Assembly: GCA_013423325.1 (NCBI GenBank)
Contig: BLJB01000060.1
Coordinates: forward strand, 1 to 64,000
Direction: 5' to 3'
Length of the DNA: 64,000 bases
Source of the DNA: Usnea hakonensis
Taxonomy: Eukaryota > Ascomycota > Lecanoromycetes > Lecanorales > Parmeliaceae
Shown: one piece after another, positions 23,945 through 35,018 of the stretch
How positions within the stretch are numbered: the stretch's first letter is position 1
How the letters are laid out: each line of letters opens with the position of its first letter
Translations under genes and position numbers: made by a program
The notes under the pieces: generated by a model
Told to the model about the DNA's origin: nothing
Database searches by the model: none
What the model saw: the letters and a program-made list of their open reading frames with translations, nothing else

Positions 23945-25807
23945 GAGTATGGAAAATGACAAGAAAAAAATAATGTAAATGAAGATGGGGGCGACGGCAT
24001 GAAAGGAGTTGGGAACGTGTTTTGTACGACGAGACAAGATCGAGACTTTTCCAAGTCCAATCTAAAGTACGCGCGCTTTTTGCAACAACTAACAAGCATC
24101 CCTCGTCCCGCCATCACGCGGGCCCAAAGTCCTGGGGTGCTGGGCTAGCCTTACGAGGTTTGAGTGACAGTGGTTGCATTTTTAAAATTGAAGTGGCGCC
24201 GTGCCGCCAGGCCGCTTGTCCGCGACAAGGTCTGGATGGCAGGATGCGAGCATGGCAGCCTGCAGTTTGCCAATCTCTCTGAGCTGAAAGTTAAATTTAC
24301 CTTGGCTCGAGGGCTATTAATTTACAGGGTGTAGCCTGTAAGCAGTACTTGAGGTACTCTAGCAATAATAATCAATTTATTTATATGAAGGCTGCGATAC
24401 TGATGCTTAAAATAATCAATACGTAGTATCGGATGTGGCGTCGATCTCCGAGGGTCCCCAGTTCCCCATATACCACCATCGCGTGCTATAAAGCCTATAC
24501 TTGACTTGTCTAACCCCATAATAATAAGAGCCTAAGCTGTTAGGGACATGCCGGATCGGTTATCAGAGTCGACAGATGCACAGGCCACACGTGATCTAAA
24601 TTCCTACCTACCTATGGTATTTAGCTTAGCCCCTGCATTTGTCCATCTCGGATCTCGATGTCATGCATTAGCATCATAGCATGCAGGACATTTAAAGTAG
24701 TCGACCCTGCCATAATTACTTATTATACAGCCTTGTTTTATGGGCTACCGAGTGTAACAAAAATATACAAACAACAAATGGAACAGTGCATCTTGTGATG
24801 CTCTACTTTGAACATGGGCCATTCTATCGCACTTAATCGATAAAGTAATGTCGGGCTTTGTCATGTGTCTTTTTACCGGGCGTCTTGTAGGTCGGCAATG
24901 AGCGAAGATAAATTACCTACCAATGTACATACCCTACCAATGTACATACATCCTGGCTTCAGGACTTGGCGCAACAAATCAGAAAGAGTTTCCACCCGCC
25001 AGCACACCTTTAATGGTTTTGACTCTTCTCTATCACCTCATAAGGTTAACTCGGGAGTATCGCGGACTTCCTGCAGCGTGCATGCAGTCTGTCGCTACAT
25101 CCTCAAAAAACTCGCCAGCAGAGTTGGCAGCTGCACTGTTCGTCACAGTTGCTGAATTCTCAGTGTCGTTGGCATATGTTATCTTGAATCCAAATTGAGA
25201 TCTGGCCAGCTGAATTCCATACTATCGATGGACCGCTTTGTCAGTATCTACTGTCCTCGAGACCTCGATCTTGCTCGTGGACATGCAAACCAAGGAGATT
25301 GATACTCCCGTCCCCTATGCAGCCCCAACCCGAAGATCATGTCCACGCATCAAGGGTTTGGTTAAGCAATAGATTTGAAGATGAAGCTGCGAGCGCGACG
25401 ACGCAGGCTTCGCGTGTGATCGACATTTGAGACTCAGTTCGCTTCTCCTTGGGTACTGCGTGAGAAAATGAGCCCTTTAACGAAGACCTCAGAGCAAAAC
25501 CAGAGGAATTCCCTGACTACAAGAGAGGTAATACTGTTTTCAAGGCCAGGTCTCCCGTTTGCTCCGCTGGAACACGTGCTCCATGGAATGATGAGGACCA
25601 TCTTTACACTCATAAGTAGCTTTCAAAAACTCTGCGCATTAGAAAGCATTAGCATTAGTCTCCCAATGTTCGAAGCACTGGTAAATACTCACCCAGAAGA
25701 AAGTAAAGTAAGGTGCCTCGATGAGATTTCGAGGAACGCGAACCAAGATGGTTAGAACTAGGGTTTCATTTCGGTGACTAAGCAAAATATATCAATAGGT
25801 GAAGCTC
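23465..25807. other. Gene-poor spacer upstream of PH gene
   Basis: 2.3 kb with no supportable gene. Contents: an (AAG)17 microsatellite at 23893-23943; palindromic GGTACCT/AAGGTAC-type words; a direct duplication of a 16-nt unit (CCTACCAATGTACATA) near 24918-24950; and several 60-95-codon open frames that overlap each other, lack family motifs and in part begin at non-ATG codons. Confidence 0.6.
23893..23943. repeat. (AAG)17 microsatellite
   Basis: 51 bases of perfect AAG repeat about 430 bp upstream of the PH gene start. It is read as poly-Ser or poly-Leu in spurious minus-strand open frames. Confidence 0.95.
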
Positions 25808-26427
25808 TTGCCTCAGTCCCTCAGATCTGCCAGCGCTAAGCCCCTTCGGATTAGCGGCCCTCCCCTTTCGCTGACTACGCAGCGTGAGGGCGGCAGGTCT
25901 GAGCGTAGACTCGGAAAAATACGTCAGGTTCGCGTTAAATCGAGAAAAAATAGTTATTTCAACTCTTAAAAAAATTAATATATAATATAAAATTTATAAA
26001 AGTAAGTTTATAAAGTAGAAATATAAATATTAATATTTAATAATTTTTAAAAAGAACTAAAAATTTCGCGATTATAGTTAGTTAGATATCTTTTAAAATA
26101 CCGTTACGAGGGGAGTTCAGGTTTACGTTTAAAATCCTAAGATTTCTTAGCGAAAAAATTTAGAAACCCCCCTACGAACTTTTTAAATATTATAGATTTT
26201 AAAAAATACCTCGAGAGGTCCTTATTAGAAATTAAAATATCTCGCGCCGAGTAGTACCCTCGAGAATTTCCGGATTTTATTTATCAAGTTACTTATTTAG
26301 GAAGGCGAACTAAGGTATTTCTAGTAAAATTACACGATTTTGCCCTCAGACTAGCTACCTGGAGGTTCCGTAGTAAGCAGAAGGCCCTAACCCGAAGGGG
26401 CTTAGGGGTGCCGCAGGACTGAGGCAA
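25808..26427. mobile_element. 620-bp TIR element with 9-bp target duplication, AT-rich core
   Basis: Ends are inverted repeats: TTGCCTCAGTCC at 25808-25819 matches the reverse complement of 26416-26427, and TAAGCCCCTTCGG at 25837-25849 matches that of 26392-26404. The flanks carry a perfect 9-bp direct repeat, GTGAAGCTC, at 25799-25807 and 26428-26436. A 9-bp target duplication is typical of Mutator-like elements, so a non-autonomous MULE/MITE is the best guess. No transposase is encoded. The interior is extremely AT-rich (4 G+C in the 60 bases from 25981), as expected from RIP or long decay, while both ends stay near normal composition. It sits about 140 bp upstream of the vps52 start codon. 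Confidence 0.85.
25820..25903. other. Three-way-junction fold at the left end of the TIR element
   Basis: Outer stem: 25820-25831 pairs with 25892-25903 over 12 bp, with one T-G wobble. Arm 1: CGCTAA at 25834-25839 pairs with TTAGCG at 25851-25856. Arm 2: GCCCTC at 25857-25862 pairs with GAGGGC at 25886-25891, with an inner stem CGCTG at 25869-25873 pairing with CAGCG at 25880-25884. The right end has a counterpart of arm 1: CCCTAA...TTAGGG around 26395-26407. Confidence 0.75.
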
Positions 26428-26575
26428 GTGAAGCTCTCACGCTGTCTAAGGTGCCATTTGTGGTAATGACTTGGCTCAGGGATTGACAATTGGTGACGCC
26501 TAAAAGTATGTCGTCCCGAAGCTAGTGATACATGCATAGCGTACAGAAATCCGATTTTCATGCAGTTTGGGCGAA

Positions 26576-28847
26576 ATGTGGGGGCTCGATCGCTTCTCAG
26601 GCCATTCCACCCCTTCTGGCTCTCCACCACCACGAAACAGATCATTCTCACCTGCGCCTCGACGCCCTAGTCATCTTGCGCTTGGGCCGACGGCGAGACC
26701 AGCTCACGGCCCTCGGTCTTCATCTCTCAACGTTTCCAGCCAACAGAATTCTTCCACCACATCCTTGAATTCTCCACGCATGCCATATGGCTCAGGTCTG
26801 AAGCAGCAGATTACACCCCCACCAGACTTCGTCGACCCTGTGAAGCTGCTAGAGGGCATAATCGGCCGCTCGATACCAGTCGAAAATGAGGGGCGTGGGA
26901 AAGAGGATCATGATCAGTTGGAGAAGCCGGTTGAGCTGGTCGAAAACATTGATTTTAGAGAGCGGAGCATACATGACTTCTTGGAGGACGAAGAAGAACA
27001 AGATGGTATTGTAAACTTAGACTCCTATGATGATACTGCACAGAGTGCCATGGAATGTGAGTATGTAAATTCTTGCGACATTGCAAACGTTCCAATACTG
27101 AAAATGCGCATTAGATGAACGAGACAAGGGCAAGTTTGAGGACCTGCATAAATCCATTCGTGTAAGAACATCTCTGACTGAATTGACCCCTGTGAAGTGT
27201 AATACGTTGCTAATACCTCAAAAGGCATGCGACGACGTCCTCAAGTCCGTCGAAGTTTCCCTAACAAATTTCCAAAAAGATCTGGGTGCAGTATCAGCGG
27301 AGATCGAGACCCTTCAATCTCGGTCGACTGCTTTGAATACCAAGCTGGAGAACCGAAAAATAGTTGAAAAACGTCTCGGCCCTGCTGTCGAGGAAATTTG
27401 CGTTGCTCCCACAATAGTCAAACAGATATCGGATGGTCCAATCGATCACGCTTGGATCAAATCGCTTGAAGAACTCGACAGACGATACGAGACCATTAAA
27501 AGCAAATCCAAAGGTCCTGAACAAATCCTTGCAGTATCAGAAGTCAGGCCCCTTTTGGAGGACCTTACGAATTTGGTAAGACTGGCGACTCGTAAGGAAA
27601 TCCTCAGACTGATACCTTGAGCAGGCCATAGAGAGAATACGCGACTTTCTGGTCTCACAGATCAAGGCTTTACGTTCACCAAACATCAATGCACAAGTCG
27701 TTCAACAGCGAGCTTTCATTAATTTCAAGGACCTTTATCTTTTCCTTGCCAAACATCATGCCCAACTCGCCGATGAGATTGCTCAGGCGTATATCAACAC
27801 CATGCGGTGGTACTACTTGAGTCACTTCACACGCTATCGACTGTCTCTCGAGAAGATCCCCTTACACAGTGTGGACAAGCATGATGCTCTGGGAGAACAA
27901 GCGAACCAGCGAGGTATGTCTCTCGGTCTCAAAATCTACCCCCTGCTCACTAATTGGACATACCAGGCGTCTCCTCCAAAAGTGCCCAGCACGCTCACGA
28001 CTCTCTTTCACTTGGTCGACGTATTGACATCCTTAAGCGCACCTTTTCCTCTGCGCTTCCTTCCCATGTAGCGGAGCAGTCTAAAGCTCCTATGTATATC
28101 GAGACCCCATTTGACGCCTACAATACCGCTCTTATCGACAATGTTTCCTTCGAATATTCCTTCCTCACCACCTTTTTCACCAATCTATCCTTTCATGCCG
28201 TCTCCCAACACTTCAGCGCTATATTTGCTCCGACTTTTGCTTTGGGAAACGCTTTTACCAAATATCTGATAGACCCTACTTATGACTGTTTGGGAATACT
28301 ACTTTGTGTTCGTCTCAATCAGCATTTTGCCTTCGAGCTGCAACGACGTAAATGTCCAGTCGCGGACGGGTACATCAACGGGACGAATATGCTTCTCTGG
28401 CCCAGGTTTCAGTTGGCTATGGATGTGCATGTTGAATCTGTGCGGCGCTCCACATCTTCGCTTTCAGGGGGTTCTCGCGCTACATTGTCCTTGACAAATT
28501 CAACGGCAGATAACAAGGGATCCACAGCTCCCCACGTTCTGACTCAGCGCTTTGGGCAATTTCTGCAAGGCATCCTGGCGCTAGGCAGTAACGAGAACAC
28601 AGCATCGTTTACCGGAGAGGCGGCGCCGAGTGACAGTGAGCCTGTGGGTCGCAGCTTAGAACGTTTGCGAGCAGAGTTTGAAGCTTTCTTGATGAAAGCT
28701 TCGAAAGGACTAGCCCAGGGAAGAAGGGCAAGGTTTTTAGGGAACAATTACAGTCTTATATTGACTATTATGGGAGATACTGGCGGCGGGTTAGCGAAAG
28801 AGGCGAAGGAGTGGTTTGAACAGGCAAAGGAAGGCCTTGCAGGATAG
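26576..28847 (+). CDS. vps52: VPS52, GARP/EARP tethering complex subunit
   Basis: Subunit of the GARP tether that captures endosome-derived vesicles at the trans-Golgi. Exons 26576-27056, 27115-27161, 27225-27575, 27625-27913 and 27967-28847 give 682 residues. The N terminus, MWGLDRFSGH followed by a Ser/Pro-rich stretch, is the recognisable fungal Vps52 start. The coiled-coil core (KFEDLHKSIRACDDVL and following), the central segment around LYLFLAKHHAQLADE, and FDAYNTALIDNVSFEYSFL further on are Vps52-like. All four splices keep frame. The start ATG at 26576 gives this family N terminus. Two upstream TTG codons do not. The promoter is very short or interrupted, since the TIR element ends 149 bp before the start codon. 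Confidence 0.9.
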
Positions 28848-29046
28848 AGTAGTAGAAACACTAGGTACATATTAGAATGTGAAGCTGCCAAAGTTTAAAA
28901 TTTCCCTCGGAGATAATGAATCGGCAATAACAAGTTTCTGGTTGCGCTGTCCTTTCGCAAGAAGCCCAAATCTATTGTAAGATTTGAAAAAGACAACACA
29001 TACGTACTGTACGAAACCTTAGAATCACTTCGCATCACCATCGAAC

Positions 29047-30336
29047 ATGTCAGGCCCACCACCACCGGGCCAGCAACCCACACCGCAACAACTAGCAGCC
29101 ATCCAGCAACAGATTGCCGCCGAAGCCCAACGACGAGGCATGACGCCCCAGCAGCTGCAAGCCCAGCAGCGGCAGCAGATCCAAGCCGAAGCCGACAAAG
29201 CCGGCTTGACCTTTGACCAGTACATCAACAAGCTCAAACAGCAGGCTTTCGAAAATCACCAGCGCCAACAGCAAATGGCGCAGCAGCAAGCTCAGAACCA
29301 AGCCGCGCAACCACAAGGGCAACCGCAGATGCAGGGGCAGCAAGGGCAACAAGTGCCCATCACACCCGGTGCGCCGGATCCCAGGGCGCTGGCGCTGGCG
29401 AAGTGGTTGAAATCGCAGGACTTGAAGCCGAGAACGTGCATATTGAATGGACAAAGGAAGGATATGTTTAGAGGTACCTATACCCGTCGAACCTCCGTCC
29501 TTTTCTCCTCATGATCACTGAATGCGTTTACAGTCAAGCGGGCTCTCCGAGCCATCGATTCCCCCGCCTACACGCAAGCCCGTAGCAAAAACCCTCTCCT
29601 CCCGGAAATAACCACTGCTACTCCGAAAGCGGAAATTTTCAAACTGCTCCCTCTGTCCCTCCTTGCTCTACGTGTCTCGAAATCAGATCCCCATGAAGGC
29701 CATGGCCATGCTCCTTCGAAGCCTCAGAAGCGAGTCAAGGGGCTTTGGACCGTCAAGATCGAACAGCAGCAGGACATACAAGATGATCTACATTACGTCT
29801 GGCTCTACGAGGGACCACAATGGCGGACAAAACTATATGCGCTCGGAGCATTAATACTGATCATGACTGTCGTCATGTTCCCGCTGTGGCCGGTGACGTT
29901 GAGAATCGGGGTTTGGTATCTGAGCATGGCGTTCCTCGGGCTCATTGGCTTGTTCTTCGCAATGGCCATCTTCCGCCTGATACTGTTTTGTGTCACTGTG
30001 TTTGCGGTACCCCCGGGGCTGTGGCTATATCCGAACCTGTTTGAGGACGTGGGCTTCTTTGATAGTTTTAGGCCGGTTTGGGGCTGGCAGGAGGTGAGTC
30101 GAGACCCCCCGTTCAGCTTGTGTTCTCCCAAACTGTTGAAAGGACCCACGAGGCTGATTGTAATCGATGAGCAGGACAAAAAGGCGAAGAAGGCCAAAAA
30201 GTTGAAGAAAGGAGAGTTGGGGCAAACTAAATCGAAGTCTCCGTCTACGGGCAGTACGGCAGCAACGAATGGTTCAGTCAGCAAGCGGCATGCACATGCT
30301 GCGCCCAGGGTCGAAGAAGTTGAGGAAGATGAGTAA
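29047..30336 (+). CDS. sec62: Sec62, ER post-translational translocon subunit
   Basis: Membrane subunit of the Sec62/63 complex, which imports proteins through Sec61 into the ER after translation. Exons 29047-29473, 29534-30093 and 30175-30336 give 382 residues. Visible: a Gln/Pro-rich N terminus, a conserved cytosolic domain (ALAKWLKSQDLKPRTCILNG, then DDLHYVWLYEGPQWRTKLYA), two hydrophobic segments separated by a short loop (ALILIMTVVMFPLWPV; then SMAFLGLIGLFFAMAIF), and a conserved VGFFDSFRPVWGW after the membrane. The C-terminal tail is Lys-rich then acidic (VEEVEEDE), a usual Sec62 ending. It lies 199 bp downstream of vps52 on the same strand. Confidence 0.94.
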
Positions 30337-30819
30337 AAAGAAAAAAAGCGAGCAGCTACCGGGTAAAGCCCTTTCGTGCTCGGCCAAGCATACACATTCT
30401 TGTACTATTAGCATGGAGATGGTGGCGTGAAAGGCATTTCGTGCGAGTCTCGTTTCGAGAGCGACCTTGCTTCGAGGCTTTAGGCATGAAAAAAAAGTCG
30501 TGAGCAATTTCAGATATTCTGCACTACCGCTTTTTAGAACGGATTGGGAGATTTGGGAGATCGATTCGGGAATTGAGTCCGTTAAGTGATATCAATTTCA
30601 TCGTCGACTTTCAAAGACAATGTGATGTTGCGCTATCCCACACCCGGGAATCATGCAAAGTCGTGGAAGTCTTACTTCTGCTACCGAAATAAACTCTGCC
30701 CTCTTCGCATCATCCACTCCCTACAAGCACCATTCAAGCACGACGCAGCAAGATCTCCAACCCCATTATCCTCCCACCAAACGCACTCCCTCCCTTCCTC
30801 CCCACTACCAAACCCAAGA

Positions 30820-30866
<47 letters not shown>

Positions 30867-32062
30867 CTTGAGATCTTCGGATATCCCAGCCGATAACGGA
30901 GCTGCGATTTTCCTTTTCCCTTGCGGTCCTCGTCGTCGGCTCGGTCTGGAGGGGTCAGAGAAATACAAACTTGTTTGTTTAATTTACGGCGAGAGCAGCG
31001 ATGGTACACTTGGCGTTGCGTTTATGAAGGGGAGAGGGGGGAGGGGGCGGGGATGTATGCGTGCGTGGATGGGAAATGGGGAATGTGGATTGTTGTGAGT
31101 TGAGGGGGAGGGGTGAGGGGGGATGGCTATGTTTTTGGGATTGTGTTTTTGGATTTCGTGGGGAATGAGATGGTGGGGTGTGTGCTCGGGAGACTTCAAG
31201 GGTGTCTTTCGCCCTTTTTCCCGTTTGAGAGTGAAGGAGCTGGTCATTGGGTTCCTCAGCTGCGGAGATGAGAGAGGGGTCTGGTCTTTCACTTAGACTC
31301 TATGTGGGAACAAGAGAATGCCGCTGTCCTGCGAGGGAGTATTGCATAAACCTGTTCGAACGAGTAGACACATCTAAGCAGCAGCAGATGCCTCATCCGA
31401 ACTTTGTTGTTTTGAGAGTCAAGTATACTCCTACAATTATCGCTTGACACCTTCACGTCTTTGATGTCGACCAATCACCTGAAGGTTCACTCATCAAATG
31501 TGGACATGACCTCTGCAATACGATGTCCTGAAGAGCATCGCTCTGCTACCCTTGAGCTTGCATTCTCTGTCAGCAATCCATGAGTTGTGATCCTGTCTTT
31601 GGCTGTTTTGCTTGTGTCTCACTGCTAGAGCTACTTTTTGGCTGTTTCTTTTTAAGGAAGTTGGGCATCGGCCAAGAACCCGTCCAATTGGGGAGCATGG
31701 TATGTTCAAGCGAAGCAACACAGCCATCATCAAGAACAAGGACGGAATTACTGTGTCTGAAGTGGCTTGGACCATGAAGTGTGCCTTTACCACAGCATTG
31801 ACAACTTCAGATTTTTCTACATTATCAGAAAGTGACGATACTTCTTTTTCGTTGCCACCAATCAAGTCTTGCTGCTAGCCTAGAAATGCTTACCTCGAGG
31901 TCTCCACTCCATAAGAAAAGACAGCTTCATTAAGTCAAACGTAGCGACGAAAAAAGACACTGAAGACCTATCTCGATCAAAGTGATTCCATTAATTTGAA
32001 GAGAGTGAAGTTGATTTGACAAAGATTTGGGGGCTGAGTCCAGAGCTGTCCCTCTCTGAATC
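30337..32062. other. 1.7-kb spacer with CT microsatellite
   Basis: No supportable gene. A 41-nt CT repeat lies at 30822-30862. A G-rich plus-strand block lies at 31025-31135 (GGGGAGAGGGGGGAGG-like). The 100-170-codon open frames here translate the CT or G-rich tracts or start at non-ATG codons, and show no family motif. Two overlapping frames at 31494-31878 on opposite strands are likewise unsupported. Confidence 0.6.
30822..30862. repeat. CT/GA dinucleotide microsatellite
   Basis: About 20 perfect TC units in the spacer downstream of sec62. Confidence 0.95.
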
Positions 32063-33173
32063 TCAATAACCCCGTTCGGTCAATTGTTGCTCGGTCCACT
32101 CCCACAATTCACCGGCCAGCTTCGAGTTCTGCGAGAATTTTGACCCAGAACTCTCTTTAGCGGTAGGGACATAGTACGTTCCAGTCTTGGCCCCTTCGTT
32201 CGTCGCGGCTGGAAAGATTTTGGAATTAGCTTTGCCTTTTCATCAACGGCTTCCAGCTTTGTGGACAGCAACACCCCTGAAACATAACACCTTTGTCGGA
32301 AATTGAAGCAAAAAGGAAGCCCAAACGCGGTTTTCACATACCATATATTTGGGTAAGGGCACCCTGTTGGACGGTCGTAAGGAATACCGCAGCAATAGGG
32401 CGTGCGAATGCTGCGAAATACGGATGTTCTTTCTCGAAACCCTTTGAAAGCCCTGTTTCAATACCCCCTGGGTGAACAGCAAAGCTCTTGATGGCAGGGT
32501 AGCGCTTCGCGAGCTCTCGCGTGAACAGAATATTTGCTAACTTGGACTGGCCATAGCGTACCCAGGTGCTGTAAGAGGCCATGTCCGAGTGGGCATCTTT
32601 CAATGCGAGTCCACTTTTAGGAGGAAGCCTGTGCCCTTCTGAACTGAGATTGACGATCCTTACGTCTGTGTTACCCTCAGCGGTGCGCTGTAAAGTGGGC
32701 ATGATAAGCTTTGTGAAGAAGAAGTGACCGATGTGGTTGGTACCGAATTGGATTTCGTAGCCATCTTTGGTAGTTGCAGCAGGTAAAGCCATGACGCCTG
32801 CATTGTTAATGAGAACGTCCAATCTGTCGGCTTTGGCATTGAACGTATCGGCAGCCTTTTTGACAGAGTCGAGAGAAGCCAGGTCGAGCTCTAGAAATGT
32901 AATGTTGGCATTGGGCACTGTGGCTTTGATGTCTGCTATGGCGGATTCTGCCTTTGATGGTGTTCGGGCGGCTAAGTATATATGAGGGTTGTGCTTTGCA
33001 AGCTGACGGCAAGTCTCCAATCCAAGACCATTGTTTCCTGGAAAAGGTGTCAATGGAGTATTCGCTGCGTAGATAATCAATTATGAATGTATCTTACCTC
33101 CAGTCACTAGAATTGTTTTGCCCGTTAGATCAGAGATGTCTGTATCTGGATCGAATTTCTTGCCACCAAACAT
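32063..33173 (-). CDS. Short-chain dehydrogenase/reductase (retinol-dehydrogenase-like)
   Basis: NAD(P)-dependent oxidoreductase of unknown substrate. Exons 33173-33098, 33037-32342 and 32208-32063 give 305 residues. Visible: cofactor motif TGGNNGLG (split by intron 1), LEL-D in strand 4 (FLELDLASLD), INNAG at strand 4/5, catalytic Ser in VNLSSEGHR and the YGQSK active-site Tyr/Lys, then VHPGGIETGL. This layout matches fungal WWOX/retinol-dehydrogenase-like SDRs of about 300 residues. Intron 2 is 133 nt. Its acceptor was chosen because it joins QIY|AATNEGAKTGTYYVP, the family's C-terminal pattern, and because nearer acceptors lead to stops. It is divergent from eIF5A with a 691-bp spacer. Confidence 0.88.
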
Positions 33174-33864
33174 TGTGCTATATATATATGCTAATTGAGA
33201 AAGTATTGTTTTAGGAAGAGGTAGCAGGTTAGCAAAGGCGCAAGTGTCTGATTTGTGAAGGAAGACTAGGACAAGACTTTTTCATTGGTTGGTCTTGTAA
33301 GATAATATTAATTGCTGTAAGTATCCATTGAAATTGAAATATGAATTCTTTGCCCTGACGTCTTTGAAAGCGATCACCATCGACCTCAAGGCTTAGCGCA
33401 AGGGAAGTCATGATCGCTATATTATACGTGCAGCTCCAGGTGCAGATTACCAAGTCAAAAGGTACAAGCGTCGAAAAACACTTCGTTTTAGCTTGTTCCT
33501 GACGAGGTAGAAGCCACAGTATATATTGTATTTTTAGATCAACAATAGCCAGCTTTTCATGATGATGATGATGATGGTATAAAAGAAGAAAGATTACTCC
33601 GTACCCCAGCCTCAGCAGGATTTGACGTGTTCTGACCCCACAACTTCACAAAGATCTAGCCACATTGAAATTAATCGAGCTAAATTGAGTTCGCCCCGCC
33701 AATCGCACTTTATTCAAGTCCTTTTTTGACTCATTATTCGCATCGAGAAAAAATTCAACCTTATCCAAACAGACTCTACTTCCAACTCAGTGTCCTCTTC
33801 GCCCATACTAAATAGTTCATTCCTCTATTCGCTCCTTTCACTTTCGCTCCTATCAGCTTCCATC
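33174..33864. promoter_or_regulatory. Divergent promoter region, SDR gene and eIF5A
   Basis: No gene. It contains TACTCCGTA at 33595-33603, a GAT trinucleotide run near 33560-33574 and a consensus Gcn4/CpcA-type TGACTCA at 33727-33733, about 130 bp before the eIF5A start. The last 120 bases are pyrimidine-rich leader. Confidence 0.5.
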
Positions 33865-34562
33865 ATGGCGGACGACGCCCAGGTAAGTCACCTCCAAATT
33901 TTCCTCACATAGTTCCCCCCCCCTTCCCTTCCAGATCAACGCATGAGCCCACACTTTATCTTTTCGACTCTCGCTGATCAGCTTACCCTAAAAGCATGAG
34001 CACACCTTCGAGAGCGCCGATGCCGGTGCTTCCACCACCTATCCTATGCAGTGCTCTGCGCTCCGCAAGAACGGATTTGTCTGCATAAAGAACCGCCCTT
34101 GCAAAATTGTCGAAATGAGCACGTCCAAGACCGGCAAGCACGGTCACGCCAAGGTCCATCTCGTTGCCATTGATATCTTCACTGGCAAGAAGCTCGAAGA
34201 TCTTTGTCCCTCCACCCACAATATGGACGTCCCCAACGTGATGCGCAAGGAATACCAGCTTGTAATGCTCCATTGCATATGATACCCAAACCCCACTGAC
34301 AGCCCCATAGTTGGATGTCACTGATGACAATTTCCTTTCTCTCATGTCTGAGGACGGCACTACCAAGGATGACGTCAAGGTTCCTGAGGGGGAGGTTGGC
34401 GATAAGATCGAGAAGCTCTTCCGCACAGAGGAGAAAGATACCAGTAAGTCGAGATTGCATGGACATTGATTCCCTTTACTGATAATTTTAGACGTCATTG
34501 TTCTTACTTCCATGGGCGAGGAGGTGGCTATCGAAGCGAAGGAAGCCCCGAAGGCTGCTTGA
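33865..34562 (+). CDS. eIF5A: Translation factor eIF5A
   Basis: Hypusine-containing factor that relieves ribosome stalling at poly-proline and aids termination. Exons 33865-33882 (six codons), 33995-34261, 34311-34443 and 34492-34562 give 162 residues. The hypusination loop STSKTGKHGHAKVH is intact, with the modifiable Lys at position 54. The rest follows the family closely (YPMQCSALRKNGFV, CPSTHNMDVPNV, DDNFLSLM). The small first exon MADDAQ and the 112-nt first intron are supported by GTAAGT and an AAAG acceptor. A 223-codon antisense frame over this gene crosses its introns and is not a gene. Confidence 0.97.
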
Positions 34563-35018
34563 AGCCTTTCTCGGCCGAAAAGTGGGCCTGCTTCCTCCGC
34601 AGAATATAGTAAAGACGGAGGATACCATGGTTGACGTTGGCTGCTTTCGTGCACTTTAGCGGGAGATCGGAGCTGGCAGCCCAGCTTATCTTGCTATGCT
34701 TCGTGTTGAATTTCTCTCAAAGGGTATCTTGGGTTTCGGCATATACCTTCTGCATGTATTAGGAGATGGATACTGCATGGGATGATGATAGGGATGAGAT
34801 CAATGTAGAAAAGAATTGAGTCGCTGAGATATCAGTACACAGAGTCATTGAATCGCCGTTGTTTATACGCATAGGTGATATTTTAGGTTTTCCGCGTAGA
34901 TTTCTTTGCCTCGTCGCGATTAGGGAGTAACATTCATTCACATGTCCAGGCTGTTTCAGGGCATTCTTCATCAAGACCATCAGCATGCCTCAAATAATTA
35001 CATGCCCTAAATTGATAC
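34563..35018. other. Spacer between eIF5A and RRN7
   Basis: 456 bases without a gene. It comprises the eIF5A 3' flank and the RRN7 promoter. No repeat or clear site was noticed. Confidence 0.5.

Noticed and set aside
25468..25755. 95-codon frame just left of the TIR element, considered as a transposase remnant
   Set aside because: Lies outside the target duplication and shows no transposase motif.
31494..31878. Overlapping 88-123-codon frames on both strands
   Set aside because: Mutually overlapping, non-ATG start on the minus strand, no family features.
33983..34654. 223-codon minus-strand open frame over eIF5A
   Set aside because: Runs through eIF5A exons and introns. The plus-strand gene is unambiguous.
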